From: Silene latifolia | Taxonomy: Eukaryota; Streptophyta; Magnoliopsida; Caryophyllales; Caryophyllaceae | Length of the DNA: 64,000 bases | Assembly (NCBI RefSeq): GCF_048544455.1 | Contig: NC_133529.1 | Location: forward strand, 47,159,456-47,223,455 | Direction of reading: 5' to 3' | In this document: positions 11,007-22,407 of the stretch, in pieces | Numbering within the stretch: position 1 is the first letter of the stretch | Layout of the letters: each line of letters starts with the position of its first letter | The notes under the pieces: generated by a model | What the model saw: only the letters and a program-made list of their open reading frames with translations | What the model was told of the DNA's origin: nothing | Database searches by the model: none | Translations under genes and position numbers: made by a program

Positions 11007-13145
11007 AACTTCCCCAAACCAAACCCTTGCTTGTCCCCAAGCAAGAACTAGACTCGATCCTAAAACCCAATGGAACGAGTTCAATCTCAGAGCGAAATGC
11101 AAACTGTAAAGCCTAAACCAATTTAATGCGACAACTAACAATTAATTAGCAATGAATCATGCAAACGAGTTATGTAGTCGTTAAAAACTGCTGAACCGTC
11201 AACCTTGCAAGACCTTTAAAATTGGACTCTCACGGGTCACTCTTCTCTCATGAAGCAAAGGGTAAGCATATATATGTAAGAGAGGAAGAGAAATAGCCAC
11301 TCAACTGGACTACGACCCACATAATCATGCATGCAACTAATATGATAGACAATTCTAACTACCGTACATACATTCCAACCGAAGAAGGTCCTGTCACAGC
11401 CGAGGGCTTACAAAAATATGGTAAAGTGAGGCAATGGGTGAGAAAAGGCAAAACATTTATGGAAATGTGGAGGTATAGGCGGCCAAGCTAGTACCTAAAC
11501 AAAACCATATAACAACATCCATTTCAAACTCACTTATAGGATTAAGCACATGCGCCCTTCATTTGGAACAAAACTCACCAAACCGAACTGAAAATACTCC
11601 TAAATAAATGTAAATAAAGCATAGGAGTGAAACCGTCTACAAACAACATCTTTTCCTTTCACGGTTTCTTTCTTTCATCATTTTTTCTCTTTTGTTTTCT
11701 GTTTTTGAATTTTTTCTCAACTTCTTTTTTCTCTTTTCTTTCTTTTGTTTTTTTTTTCATTTTCCAATTCTTTTCTTTTCATCCTCCTTCTTTCTTTTCT
11801 ACCATCTCCAAATAACGCAATACAGACCAAACTTGGCACAATAAATTATATACCGCAAAAGCATACATTATACTAGCTTGACAAGGCAGGCTAAATTTGG
11901 ATGTAGCTAAGGGTCAACAGGCAAATTTGGCTAATGTGGAGTTCAATGGGTGGAATGAAATAAAGGGGAAATTGTAAGCACCTCCCTGCATGTGACACCA
12001 ACCACTAACCCGAATGTATGCAGGCAAAAAGCAATTGAATTTCATAAATGTGCAAATTAATGATACATGATATGCAAGGAGTAACTACTCACAATCCTAC
12101 ATGAAACCGGTCACAAATGACACCAGTTATATGAGCTCTGATCCTTAGAAATTATAAGTAGGTTGCCAAAATTCAGGTCAAGTCTATAATCCAGCAAATA
12201 TTTTAACAAAAACTCGTAGGTATGCATATGTGATTCTACTAATAACATGTCAATTAAGCACGGCTTAGGCATAAACAGCTGCAAATGCAATGTCATCATT
12301 GAAATACTACCGTTCCGACTCAACCTATATGCTAAAATAAACGTGAAATTTTTTGAATTTTTTTTGAAAGTTTCCAATTTTTTTGAATTTTGTATATTTA
12401 TAAGAAATGAAATAACAAATGCAAACTTGAAATGCAATAAACGTGAAACATAAATGCGATAAAACATGTGAATGCAATGCAAAACCCTTCCCCAAACCAA
12501 ATCACACAATGTCCTCATTGTGCAAAATCATATAATGAAAATAAGCAAGGGAAATGGGAATTTGCGATAAATAACTAAACGAGACATGAAGTTAAACTCG
12601 GAGACTCACAAGACTTTAAGCGCAGCAAAAGGAAACCTCCCCAAACCAGCGTGAGCTAGGAGGTTTCAGTAGCCAGCAGTGCTACCATAGGTACCTGAAA
12701 AGAAACAAAAGTACCGCGCGTATTCCGAGAAAGCAAAATTTGAAACGGTATTTATGTGCAAAGAATTAATTAAAAGAACGAGGTATAGCAGCTACAGTGG
12801 TCGATCGACCGCTCTAGCCAGTCGATCGACCAAGTTACCTAGAACAGTAGCCTCTGTGCTGCGAAGGTCAGTCGATCGACCACTCCAGCCAGTCGATCGA
12901 CTAAGTTACCTGACGTGAACAGTTTCTAATCACGAATTAACTCAATAGATTGAGTTAAAATTGGTCTTAATACCTACAAGTGAACATAATAACGCGCCCA
13001 AAATTGCGCAAAACCCAAAGTAACAGTCTATAGTCTATGAAATCCTAAGCAAACCAATTAAAATGCGAAGTCTCGCGCACACGAAAAACGATAAATAGTC
13101 TAAAAGCAATAAAATAGTCTTTAAAAGGTCTAAGAAACGCATAGA
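11007..13145 (-). other. Non-coding 3' region of the Athila derivative
   Basis: No convincing coding sequence. Adjacent to the left LTR the minus strand reads GGTTTGGTTTGGGGAAGTT, the polypurine tract (11007-11030). A long pyrimidine-rich stretch lies at 11640-11810 (purine-rich on the element strand), with its counterpart in the smaller relative at 56885-56960. A second short low-complexity stretch of T and GAATTT repeats lies at 12345-12395. Confidence 0.7.
12746..12902 (-). promoter_or_regulatory. Internal motif cluster with TATA-like box
   Basis: Four GGTCGATCGACC-like palindromes at 12799-12902, followed on the minus strand by CATAAATA (12749-12756) about 40 bp further on. It lies downstream of the gag-protease ORF, where an env-like promoter would sit, but no env-like ORF follows in this element. 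Promoter activity is inferred. Confidence 0.35.
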
Positions 13146-15161
13146 TCAATGGAAACTGCGGAAAATCTCCGACCAAGGCTTCTGTCTACATGAAGTAGCT
13201 TCCGCAGTGCTCATCTCAGAAGCTGGACTCCACTCTACTCCGACTGGAATACTCAATGGATCATCTCTAGCATCTTCCCATGCTTGGCCGTCATCTTCTA
13301 GCTCCTCACACTCAAGATCCGACTCCGAAATTTTGACTGGCTCCTTCTTCTTGGGCTCCTCATCTGGCTCCTCGTCAGTTGCATAGCTCAGACATCCTAA
13401 ACCACCTCTTTGAACGATTGGCTCCTTCACAGCTGGAGTAGTGAGCGGTTCTTCCTTCCCCAAACCGGTTCCTGCAACATCCAAAATAAGAGAATCGTCC
13501 TCCAATTCGCTCCCAATCTGGGGCGGAGGGGTCATAACAGGAATAGGTACAGGTAAGGAAGTAGGAATATCAGAAAGCACAAAATAAGATTTCTTTTCAG
13601 AAATCACATTACAAGTCACAGGACACATAGCATCTTTCTTCCTATAAGTCTGGGCAAAACTAATGGACTGCTTCCCCACCTTAAAGGTCAGTGTCCCTAA
13701 GCCAACATCAATAACTGCACCAGCAGTGTGCAGAAATGGTCTACCCAAAATGATAGGAATATGAGCATCCTCGGGTATATCTAGTACAACGAAGTCAACT
13801 GGGAAAAAGAACTTTCCTATTTGCACAGGAATATCCTCTAGGACCCCTACGGGCTGGACCGCAGAACGATCAGCCAATTGCACAATCATATTAGTGACCG
13901 CAAATCTAGTCAATCCTAATATCCTAGCAAGACTCAAAGGCATGACACTAATACTAGCCCCTAAATCACATAATGCCTTCTCAATTGAGAAGGTACCAAT
14001 ATTACAAGGGACTGAAGCTACCCGGTCGCCTAACTTGTGTGGAGCAGTGCGAGTCAAATAAGAGCTAGATTCTTCAGTTAAATTAACAGACTCGACCCTA
14101 TCAAGTTTTCGCTTCTTATTTAAAAGCTGCTTCATGAATTTCATATAAGCGGGAACTTGATTTACCAACTCAAGAAAAGGTACTTGCACACAAAGACTAT
14201 GAATGATATTTTTAAATTTTTCAAAATATACCTCATCCCTCGTTGGTACCAGCCTCTCTGGATATGGGGCTTGCAAAAGTAGCTTTGCCCTCTCCTCTAG
14301 GTCTCTCATACCAGCATCAGTGGACTTAGGCTGAAAATCCACTACTTTGTCTTTGTTGTAACTCGAACCTTCCTCAGACCGTCTCAAGAATGAACCATTA
14401 ACCGTCGTAGGGTCATACCTTGGAACCGGAACTGACCCATCAGAATTTGGGTCTTGCCTCAATAATTTTGGAGCCGTCGTACCCCGAAATAGGTGGTCCC
14501 TCAAGTTATCTGGCATTGGAGGACGAAAAGGTTCAACATCAGCAGCGTTTTCAGTCGATCGACCAGTGAGGTCGGTCGATCGACTGGATTCTTCAGGACC
14601 AGAAGGCCTGACCGTTGCGCCGGATCGGGTCGATCGATCAGGTGATGCGGTCGATCGACCGTGATTACTGCTGATCGTCTTTTTCTCGCCCTTTTTCTTC
14701 TTCCCTTTTTCAGCAGCTTTCTCAGGTCCATCAAGAGTAGACCCGCTCCTCAGCGTCATTGCATGTACGGTCTCAATACGCTGATTCAGAGAGTGAAATT
14801 GACTCGGTATCTCAGCTGCATTCCTATCTAATGTAGCAAATTGTGATTTCAGCTCCGTGATTGAGACCTCATTCGCCGCATTACTTTTCTGTACCTCCAC
14901 CATAAGCAGCTGCACCAGACTCGTCAACTCTGCAACTTCATTATTCGACTCTTGCTGTGATGGAGTGGATAGTGGTGGGGCTACATAAGGAGGCACATAT
15001 GGTTGATGCGGTGAAGTAGAAGCGTAATTATACGCATTGTCGTACTTAAGTCGATGAAAAGCAAACATCTTCTCCATAGGACTCCTGCATGCATCAGCTA
15101 TGTGTCCTGCTCCGCCGCATCTCCCACAAAACGGCACCTGCTGCTCCTGAGAATGGGACAT
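13146..15161 (-). CDS. Intact zinc-knuckle and aspartic protease polyprotein
   Basis: 671 codons, uninterrupted, starting 150 bp after the primer site. Residues about 12-25 are a CCHC zinc knuckle (CGRCGGAGHIADAC, spacing C-2-C-4-H-4-C), the RNA-binding part of nucleocapsid. The middle is hydrophilic with a Lys-rich tract and then a stretch encoded by four GGTCGATCGACC motifs read in frame (SPDRSTRSG...GRSTENA). About residues 350-520 match the Athila gag-protease region: VPFLELVNQVPAYMKFMK, ALCDLGASISVMP (D-L-G in place of the usual D-S/T-G, with ASISVMP) and IPIILGRPFLHTAGAVIDV. The tail is acidic. The capsid domain and all pol domains are missing, so it would act only with partner proteins. 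It is the longest intact frame in the window. Confidence 0.85.
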   Translation of the reverse strand: MSHSQEQQVPFCGRCGGAGHIADACRSPMEKMFAFHRLKYDNAYNYASTSPHQPYVPPYVAPPLSTPSQQESNNEVAELTSLVQLLMVEVQKSNAANEVSITELKSQFATLDRNAAEIPSQFHSLNQRIETVHAMTLRSGSTLDGPEKAAEKGKKKKGEKKTISSNHGRSTASPDRSTRSGATVRPSGPEESSRSTDLTGRSTENAADVEPFRPPMPDNLRDHLFRGTTAPKLLRQDPNSDGSVPVPRYDPTTVNGSFLRRSEEGSSYNKDKVVDFQPKSTDAGMRDLEERAKLLLQAPYPERLVPTRDEVYFEKFKNIIHSLCVQVPFLELVNQVPAYMKFMKQLLNKKRKLDRVESVNLTEESSSYLTRTAPHKLGDRVASVPCNIGTFSIEKALCDLGASISVMPLSLARILGLTRFAVTNMIVQLADRSAVQPVGVLEDIPVQIGKFFFPVDFVVLDIPEDAHIPIILGRPFLHTAGAVIDVGLGTLTFKVGKQSISFAQTYRKKDAMCPVTCNVISEKKSYFVLSDIPTSLPVPIPVMTPPPQIGSELEDDSLILDVAGTGLGKEEPLTTPAVKEPIVQRGGLGCLSYATDEEPDEEPKKKEPVKISESDLECEELEDDGQAWEDARDDPLSIPVGVEWSPASEMSTAEATSCRQKPWSEIFRSFH

Positions 15162-15311
15162 GGGTGGACCCTTCTGAAGTACTATAGATAGGACCTATAG
15201 GTCCTAACAAAACAACACTAGAGGAAATGGTAAGAACTGCCTCAAGGTACCCAGTCTTCCCTTGAGGCGAAACACAGACTAAAATAAAAAACAACTAAAA
15301 CTAGCGCTGTC

Positions 15312-15329
15312 TCCCCGGCAACGGCGCCA
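15312..15329 (-). other. Athila-type primer-binding site (minus strand)
   Basis: Reverse complement of TGGCGCCGTTGCCGGGGA, 5 bp inside the right LTR, which fixes the element as minus-strand. Confidence 0.9.
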
Positions 15330-15334
15330 AAATT

Positions 15335-17123
15335 TGATACCTGTCGAAGTGAGTACCAAAAATAATATTTATAATTTTCCAAACTACAACTAGCAAGCGG
15401 TAGTAAGGGTCGATCCGCAGGGAGGTAGGGAGTTCTAGTTGTCTTAATTTTAGTCTAAGATTAGGGGGTTTTGATTTGAGTTATAACTGAATCTAAATGC
15501 AAAAATAAACGAGAAATAATAAAAATAGGAGTAAGCAAATGATAAAAAGGAGCTAAGACGGTCGGTTCACTATAGCTGCGATGGCACATAATCCTAGGTA
15601 AGTCCGAAATACAGTCATGTAGGATGGGTAAAACATGTCCTTTCGGTCCAAGTTAACTAGTAGCTCCTTTCGGCCTATGCTACTAGTCCCTAGGTCTCAC
15701 TAATACTAGCTCTCGCCCTGAAAAGTGATTCCTAAAGCCTAAATTACTTATCTTTCGATCTTAGCAATTTAGTCATCTTAATTCATTAATTAATGCCCTT
15801 CCCTATCTCTCGATCTACGGGTTGGTCAAAACAAAGCATCTAGCAAGTCTCCTCTCGGTCTCATTGTTAGATATTGCACTTAACGAATCAAACAATGCTA
15901 ATCAAACACGGGTCTGGTCGATCGACCAACTACCTCAGTCGATCGACCACACGACACAATCGGTCGACCAGTTAAGCCAGTCGATCGACCATGCCCTAAT
16001 TCGGGGTCACCTATTCTACGCCATCTATGCTATAGCTCCTCTCACATCTTAGCAAAGGTACTTAGCTACTCATAATGGTGATAACAGAAACAATAAAATT
16101 AACAAAAACCATAAATGAAAACATGATTAATATTATTAAGCAATAGAAACGCAATAAAGTAATTAAGGTTTCGGGAACTATCTAACAATTCTAAACTATG
16201 GAAGAATTAAAGCAAACTGAATTTGAATAAAAATGATTTAATACCGTAAAGAAGAATTGAAGAAGGAAAACCAAAACCCAAAAATGCGGAAAGAAAACTT
16301 TATTGCTGAAAAACTAATCTAAACTAATGAAAATAATCAAAAGTTCAACTACTGTGTATTGAACCCTAACTATTTCCGATCCCTAAAATTCTCTGATGAT
16401 CTTCTGAAACATCAGGTTACGTTATATAGATAGTCTTACGTAACTTTTATTCCTAAAACCTAATTACATTGGGCTTTTCTCGTTTCCCAAATTTGCGTCA
16501 GATTAAAATAGCGGTCGATAGACCATACAGGCCAGTCGATCGACCAACCTCCGCTGTACAGTAGCTTCTGATAATCGTGCTCTGGTCGATCGACCAAAGG
16601 CTTCAGTCGATCGACCAAGGGTGTTGTACAGTAATGCATTCTGACGAATTCTGCAGCGCGCACCGATCTTAAAACGGCTGCCATTTCTTCGTTACTTGGT
16701 CAAATCAGGCGTTCTACACGGCTTTGGAAAGCTAAGAGGATAACCTTTCACCTCCAATGTGAATCACTCGATTATCTGCTCTAGAACTCGAGATATAGCC
16801 ATCAGAATAAGGCTGCAATGTCGACAAGCACTTCTTCGCTTGTTTAAGCTTTGCAACTTGTACGGAACCATGCTTTTGCTATGTTTTAGGCCTTGAAACG
16901 CGCACCAAGTTCACTTCCCGAGTCTTTACTCCATGTCAAATGCAATGCTAAGTACTTAGGGACGGATTCGGCTCGATTTCCGCTGGATTCTTCACATTTC
17001 TGCAATATTACACAAAAACACAAAGTAGACGGAAATAGGGAAAATAGTAGCATAAACTACATAAATGAGCTCTGAAATGCGTGTAAAATAAGGTGTAAAA
17101 CATCATATTTAGGACACGCATCA
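15335..17123 (-). repeat. 5' LTR (right) of the Athila derivative
   Basis: 1789 bp, partner of 9238-11006. Motif clusters at about 15913-15994 and 16513-16617; shared 105-bp module at 16685-16789; minus-strand TATA-like box at plus-strand GTTATATAGA 16421-16430. In transcription order: module, cluster, TATA box. Confidence 0.88.
16421..16789 (-). promoter_or_regulatory. Putative LTR promoter cassette
   Basis: On the minus strand: the 105-bp module (16789 to 16685), four to five GGTCGATCGACC-like motifs (16617 to 16513), then CTATATAAC (16430-16421) about 80 bp downstream. A transcript from here would run through the primer site and the 671-codon ORF. Inferred from order and spacing only. Confidence 0.45.
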
Positions 17124-19641
17124 ATTGTTATGCAATTTCTCAAACCGGAGTTACTCAAGACCAAATCCGATGGGTTTTGTTTCCATTTTCTTTGATCGGT
17201 ACCGCAAAGCAATGGTTGAAGATCCTAGACAAGGCTACCCTTGGTATTGATTCATGGAAGAAGTTAGCACTTGCTTTTTATAAGAAATTCTATCCTCCAG
17301 AGAAGACCAATATGTTGAGAGCCCAAATCACCGGGTTCAAACAAAGGGATGAAGAATCATTGTATGAAGCATGGGAGAGATTTAAGGACACTTGTCGTTC
17401 TTGTCCACACCATGGACTTAGCGAGTGGTTCCTTGTGCAACAATTTTGGAACGGTTTATATGAAGATTCCCGCAATATTCTCAATATGGGATCCAATGGA
17501 ATGTTTACCGAAGTTGATGACAATCAAACATGGGCCAAAATCGAAGAGATGGCGGTTCATAATTCACAATATAGTAGTCCTCGAAAGGCCACTAGAGGAG
17601 GAAGGCATGAGGTAGATTCCATCACACAATTGGGTGCTCAACTAAGTGCTCATAATAACACCATCAATTTGATGTTTGAGAAGGTCATGGCTAAGCTTGA
17701 TGAAGCTTCCAAATCACCCAAACAACATGTTAATGCTATGGTGCATCATCCTCAATTCCAAGTGGAATATGTGAGAGTTGTGGAACTTTGGGACATGAGC
17801 AAAGTGAATGTAGGGGAACAAATGAACAAGTAAATGTTTTCCATGCATACAAGAGTGGCACCCCTTATTCCAACTACTATAATGAGAATACCAAATTTTA
17901 TCCAAATCTTTCTTATAAGAGCCAAAATGTTCAAAACCCCCAACCAACATACACCCCACCTCTAATGAGAAACCAAGCTCAAAGACCCTTTTACAACCAA
18001 AGCCAAAGTTATCAAAATCAACCTTCATACAATCAAGCCAATGACCAAAGCTTTGATGTTCAAAAAGCGGTCCTTCAAATGCAAAAGAACCAACAAGAAT
18101 GTTTCACCCAAATGCAAAAAGATAGCCAAGCCAAAGATATCACCATCAACAACATACTAGCCCATACCAAAATGTTGGAAACTCAAATGACTCAATTAGC
18201 ATCTTCTAGCTCTCAAAGATAAAAGGGGAAATTACCACCTCAATGTAATCCACCAAGACATGAAACGGTGAGTGCCATCCATTTGAAAAGTGGTACAAGA
18301 TATGAAGGGTCGAAGAGACCAATTGATGAAGATGTTGTAGATGGTAGTGACAAGTAAAGAGTTGTCGAGAACTCTAAGGAAGAAGAACCCACCACCAATG
18401 AAGTTTCAAAGAAAAAGAATGAAGAAAAGGATAAGGAGAAATAGCCTATTGTGATTAGACTTCCATTCCCATGTCGTCAAGCTAAGCCTAAGTTTGATGA
18501 GCAACTTGGAAAGTTCATGGAAATTGTGAAGAACCTAGAAGTCTCAATCCCATTCACGGAATTGATCAATCATGTTCCGGCCTATGCAAAATACATGAAG
18601 GACATTCTTACCAAGAAGAAATCCATCCGAAAGCTAGAGACTATTGCCTTTACCAAAGTGAGTAGTGGTATTCTACAAGGGAGTTCCCCTCCAAAACTCA
18701 AAGATCCGGGATGTTTTTCTATTCCATGCACCACTGGCGACACTACAATCAACACACCATTATGTGATCTTGGAGCAAGTGTAAGTGTCATGCCATACTC
18801 GGTGTGCAAGAGGATAGGAATGGGAGAGCTCAAATGCACCAACATTACCCTTCCAAGGGCGGATCGATCAGCAAAGACACCTTTAGGGGTATGGGAGGAT
18901 GTGCCCGTGAGAATTGGCAAATTCTTCATTCCGGTAGACTTTGTCATTGTAGATATGGAGGAGGATTTCAACATTCCTATCATTTTAGGAAGACATTTCT
19001 TGCATACCGCGGGAGCGGTAATTGATGTGAAACATGGAGAGATCACACTTGAAGTGGGGGATGAGACAATCACTTTTAATCTTGACAAAACAGTGAGAGC
19101 TCCCCGACTACATGAGCCATGTTTCAAGATCGATCACTATAGCCGAGAAAGTGATAGGAAGAAGTTAGCATCTCAATGCGAAGATCACACCATGGGTAAA
19201 GAAACACCACCCATATGGAAGAACAAAGTGGATAACCCTCAAGTAGCTCTATCCGGAGAGTAAGGAAATTTCAACAACAATGAGAGCTTGAATAACTCAC
19301 CACCAATCATGACAAGTAAGGAAGAAGGCCTCATTGGCCATGACAACAAAGAAGGAGAGTTGCTCTTGTCAACTCATGATACCATTGGGGAAAAAGCTAA
19401 TGAAGTTTGTGGCCTATGGGATGACGAATTTGAAGGATTATTCAATCCCTACATTGGCAATGCTATGACCTTAGACCAAGGCTTTGTTGATCCTTGTCAT
19501 CACTTTGACATGGGTCACCACCATGAAGAACACAATGTGCAAAGATCTATGCAAGATCTTTATAATGAACATGAACAAGCCTTTGATTACTTCTACAAGG
19601 TGTTGAGCAACATCAACAACACCTTGGCTTTGCCCCCTTGA
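17124..19641 (+). pseudogene. gag-PR: Athila-2 gag (rest), zinc knuckle and protease
   Basis: Continues the gag frame from 9237 with the retrotransposon capsid domain (WVLFPFSLIGTAKQWL, FYKKFYPPEKT, SLYEAWERFKD, FNGL-type WNGLYEDSRN). A frameshift near 17765 precedes a CCHC knuckle (CESCGTLGHEQSEC). A Gln/Asn-rich segment leads to the protease at about 18530-19090: VSIPFTELINHVPAYAKYMK, PLCDLGASVSVMP, IPIILGRHFLHTAGAVIDV. In-frame stops lie at about 18220, 18355, 18442 and 19261. The frame ends at 19641 without reaching RT. The protease is clearly related to the 671-codon ORF at 13146-15161 but from a different Athila family. Confidence 0.85.
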
Positions 19642-20693
19642 CGTCTCATCAAAGAATGAGAGTTTGGTGGAGTCCTCACTAAACCACCATTTGTAAATAT
19701 TCTAACCCCTTAACAAGCATTTTATTTCCTTTATTGCATCTTTGTCATTTTTGGATTCACATTTTCATGCTTGGATCAAGATTTTCGACATGAGAGAAAG
19801 TGAGGGAGGTATTTTAATGTGTTTTGATGTGTAGTGTTTGATCTAGTGTACGGATGACAATTGCCTAGGCAAACCTAGCCTTCGTAGTACACCCGCAACA
19901 ATGAACAAAGGAAATGAAGAAAGGATGACTTAAGGAAAGGAGATCCCCACGGGCAAAACTGAGCTTGTGGGTGCATAGGAGAATCTGAGCGTCCCAGAGG
20001 AGCATCCGAGCGTCCTGACCTTAGGACGTGGGTCTTGGGAATGCTGGAATTAAAGAAAGGGGTCTGTTACAAAATCTGAGCAGATCACATTCAGGATGCT
20101 CGTCCCAGGCTACAAGCCGCTCGTCTTGGAGATGATCTGCGCGTCCTGGCATGCTCCAAAATTACGAGTCCACGCTGTTTGTAAATCCGAGCGTCCCTAG
20201 GAGGATCCGAGCGTCCCCAGAGAGAAATCTGCTCGTCCTGAGGAGAATCCGCGCGTCCCAGCACGGGTTGGAAAATCAGAGTGCACTGATTGAGGATCCG
20301 ATCCTCCCGCCTTGAAGTCGCTCGTCCCCTACTGCTACTTAACCAAAACACCGGATTCACCCCTCCTTCCCTAATTTATTTCTATCTTTTATAAACACAA
20401 ACACACATCCTTTCTCCCTCAAAACCCTTAATCCCCTCATTCAAAAACACAAATTTCTCAACCAAATTCAACACCATCAAAACAAAACTTCCTCAAATCA
20501 AGATTAAACTACTCCTGTATCAACAAAAGACCATCTACACATCAAAATCCTCACTAATTGAATCAATTTTCTAGGGTTTGGGTACAAATTCAAAAATCCT
20601 AAAATTGATTGGGAATTGATTGAAGCTTGAAGAAACAAGGAGCATTCAAGCACAATATTGGTTTGTTGATACAAATTTGACAAGGAGAACATA
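19642..20693 (+). promoter_or_regulatory. Gap between protease and env-like ORF: motif cluster and TATA box
   Basis: No coding sequence; this is where pol would be expected. From 19984 to 20330 the GGATCCGAGCGTCC motif (with changes, both orientations) occurs about twelve times, the same motif as in this element's LTRs. TTTATAAACAC follows at 20389-20398, then an AC-rich, CT-rich leader to the ATG at 20694. The layout copies the LTR promoter, so an internal promoter for the env-like ORF is a fair inference. Confidence 0.5.
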
Positions 20694-22298
20694 ATGGCAA
20701 GAACAAAAGGCGGAAACAAGGCACCCAAAACCTCAAATTTATCCAAAAGGCAACAAGCTCTTCTTGCCTCAAAGGCTTTGCTAGTGGTACAACCAAGGGT
20801 GGACATCCAAGAAATTGCAACTCCTATTGAGGAAGCTACTACACCTACTCCGGTTATTGAACAATTGCAAAATTTTCCAGAGGTAACTTTCTTAACCGAT
20901 GCTCATAGGAATGCATTTTAATCCCTTAACAAGAAGACTATTATAGCTACCAAGTTTGTATGTCATAATGCCTTAGAAAAATTGGGTGTGCTTGAGAGAA
21001 CTAGGAAATTTTTTGAGTCCATGAGGTTGTTTATCGTCTTTGAAATGGAAGAATTGACCTACCCTTCATTGACCATGGAGTTTGTAAGCTCCTTGAAGGT
21101 GTCTAAGGTAGAGGCTCAAAAATTTGTTGAATTCCGCCTAGAGAACAAGAGTAGAAGAATGACTTTGAGTGAGTTTGGTGAAGTGTTTGGTCTTTTACAA
21201 CATTATCATTATGAAAAGAAGCCTTTAAAATATGATGCCGCACCCCTTTGGAAAGTGATTACCGGGCGAAACTTTGACTCTTTCCAGGAGTGCCATGTTC
21301 TATATGTCCACCATCCGGGCATAAGGGTATGGCACAAGTTTGTGGGCAACACTTTGATTGCAAGAAAAGGCACCAATCACTTTACCGAGCTTGATTTTGT
21401 CTACCTTGAGTCTACCATGAATATCAATGGAAAGTTCACCAAATAATACAACATCCTTCAACTTTTACTTGATCGGTGGCTTGAAATTGATAATGGGAAA
21501 GAAGGAGCGGCTTTCATTGTGAATGGAGGCTTAGTAACATGGTTAGCCAAGCATTTTAACCCGGATTTCAACCAAGATAAAACTTACAAACCGGTTAAAA
21601 GGGGCAACCTTCTAGATATGGCCACTATGATCAATAAATTCCATTGGGTCAAGAATGATAACCTTGACAACAAGTATGAGTGGCTAATTAAAGAAGCTAA
21701 GTCCTTCATCTTGCCTAGAAAAATATGTCGCATCGCCGTTTGTAGCCCAAACTACCTTCTACCCGTCTCCGAGGAAGCCGAAATGATCATCAAGCAACAT
21801 AGGGAATCAAATGTCAAGCCCTTCTCCTCCTCCACTGTGACTCCACCATATCCATTTGCCTACCAAGAATTTAAACCAATTGGCTCTAATGTCATGGTAG
21901 GCAACGACTACTTGACCCAACTAATGCAACATATGCATAGGGAAGCTCATGAAGATCGGGTCAATGCTTACTGTGCTCATTATCCACCCCTCCTACATTT
22001 AGCTAGGCAAAGACTACTTGATCCATCATGTACTTTGCCTAGTTGGGCGGATAGGGAGGTATTCTTCCCAAGTGCTTCTAGAGATGCCAACATGGATAGT
22101 CGAGTTGCTAGGGGGAAGGAGATTGTTGTTGATGACGGGGAAGGTAGTGACTCTTGCCAAGAAGAAGAAGAGGAAGAAGGACAAAGTTCAAGTGATGATG
22201 AAGATGGTGAAGTCTCCGGGTCAATGAAGGTAGATGATGAGGATAATGAAGAAGAGGTTGATGATAGTGATGAGGATGTCGCAATGAGCGACAATTGA
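20694..22298 (+). pseudogene. Athila env-like ORF (ATHILA ORF-1 family)
   Basis: One frame of 534 codons from MARTKGGNKAPK to a strongly acidic tail (EEEEEEG, SSSDDEDG, about the last 60 residues), with two internal TAA stops (20919-20921 and 21444-21446). The core (RKFFESMRLFIVFEMEELTY, RMTLSEFGEVFGL) resembles the Arabidopsis ATHILA ORF-1 family, which sits downstream of pol in Athila elements and is often called env-like. I see no clear signal peptide or membrane segment, so an envelope role is not supported here. Both stops could come from CAA by one C-to-T change. A possible promoter lies just upstream (20389). Confidence 0.7.
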
Positions 22299-22407
22299 GG
22301 ATTGACAAGCTTTTGGAGGATGCCACAAGTGCGGGGTTGATTACTTAACTTCAACCTATTCCATTGTGAGTTTCCTACACCACCTCTAGCTTTATTTATA
22401 TCTCTTG

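Larger units (their letters stand above)
9238..17123 (-). mobile_element. Non-autonomous Athila derivative (zinc knuckle/protease only)
   Basis: Bounded by TGATACC...GCATCA, with LTRs 9238-11006 and 15335-17123 and a perfect 5-bp target duplication ATTGT at 9233-9237 and 17124-17128. On the minus strand: 5' LTR, primer site (15312-15329), a 671-codon intact ORF, 2.1 kb of non-coding 3' sequence and a polypurine tract against the left LTR. RT, RNase H and integrase are absent, as is the capsid part of gag. Known TR-GAG-type plant elements also keep only gag-related coding capacity. It sits inside the gag of Athila element 2. Confidence 0.88.

Noticed and set aside
9816..16617. TCGATCGA palindromes as linker or adaptor contamination
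   Set aside because: They occur at matching places in both LTRs of several elements, with element-specific flanks and mutations.
20091..20806. Minus-strand ORFs over the GGATCCGAGCG cluster and env leader
   Set aside because: Low-quality peptides made of the motif repeat; they overlap the better supported plus-strand layout.
20694..22298. Functional envelope glycoprotein
   Set aside because: No signal peptide, transmembrane segment or cleavage site is visible; only the ATHILA ORF-1 family resemblance is supported.
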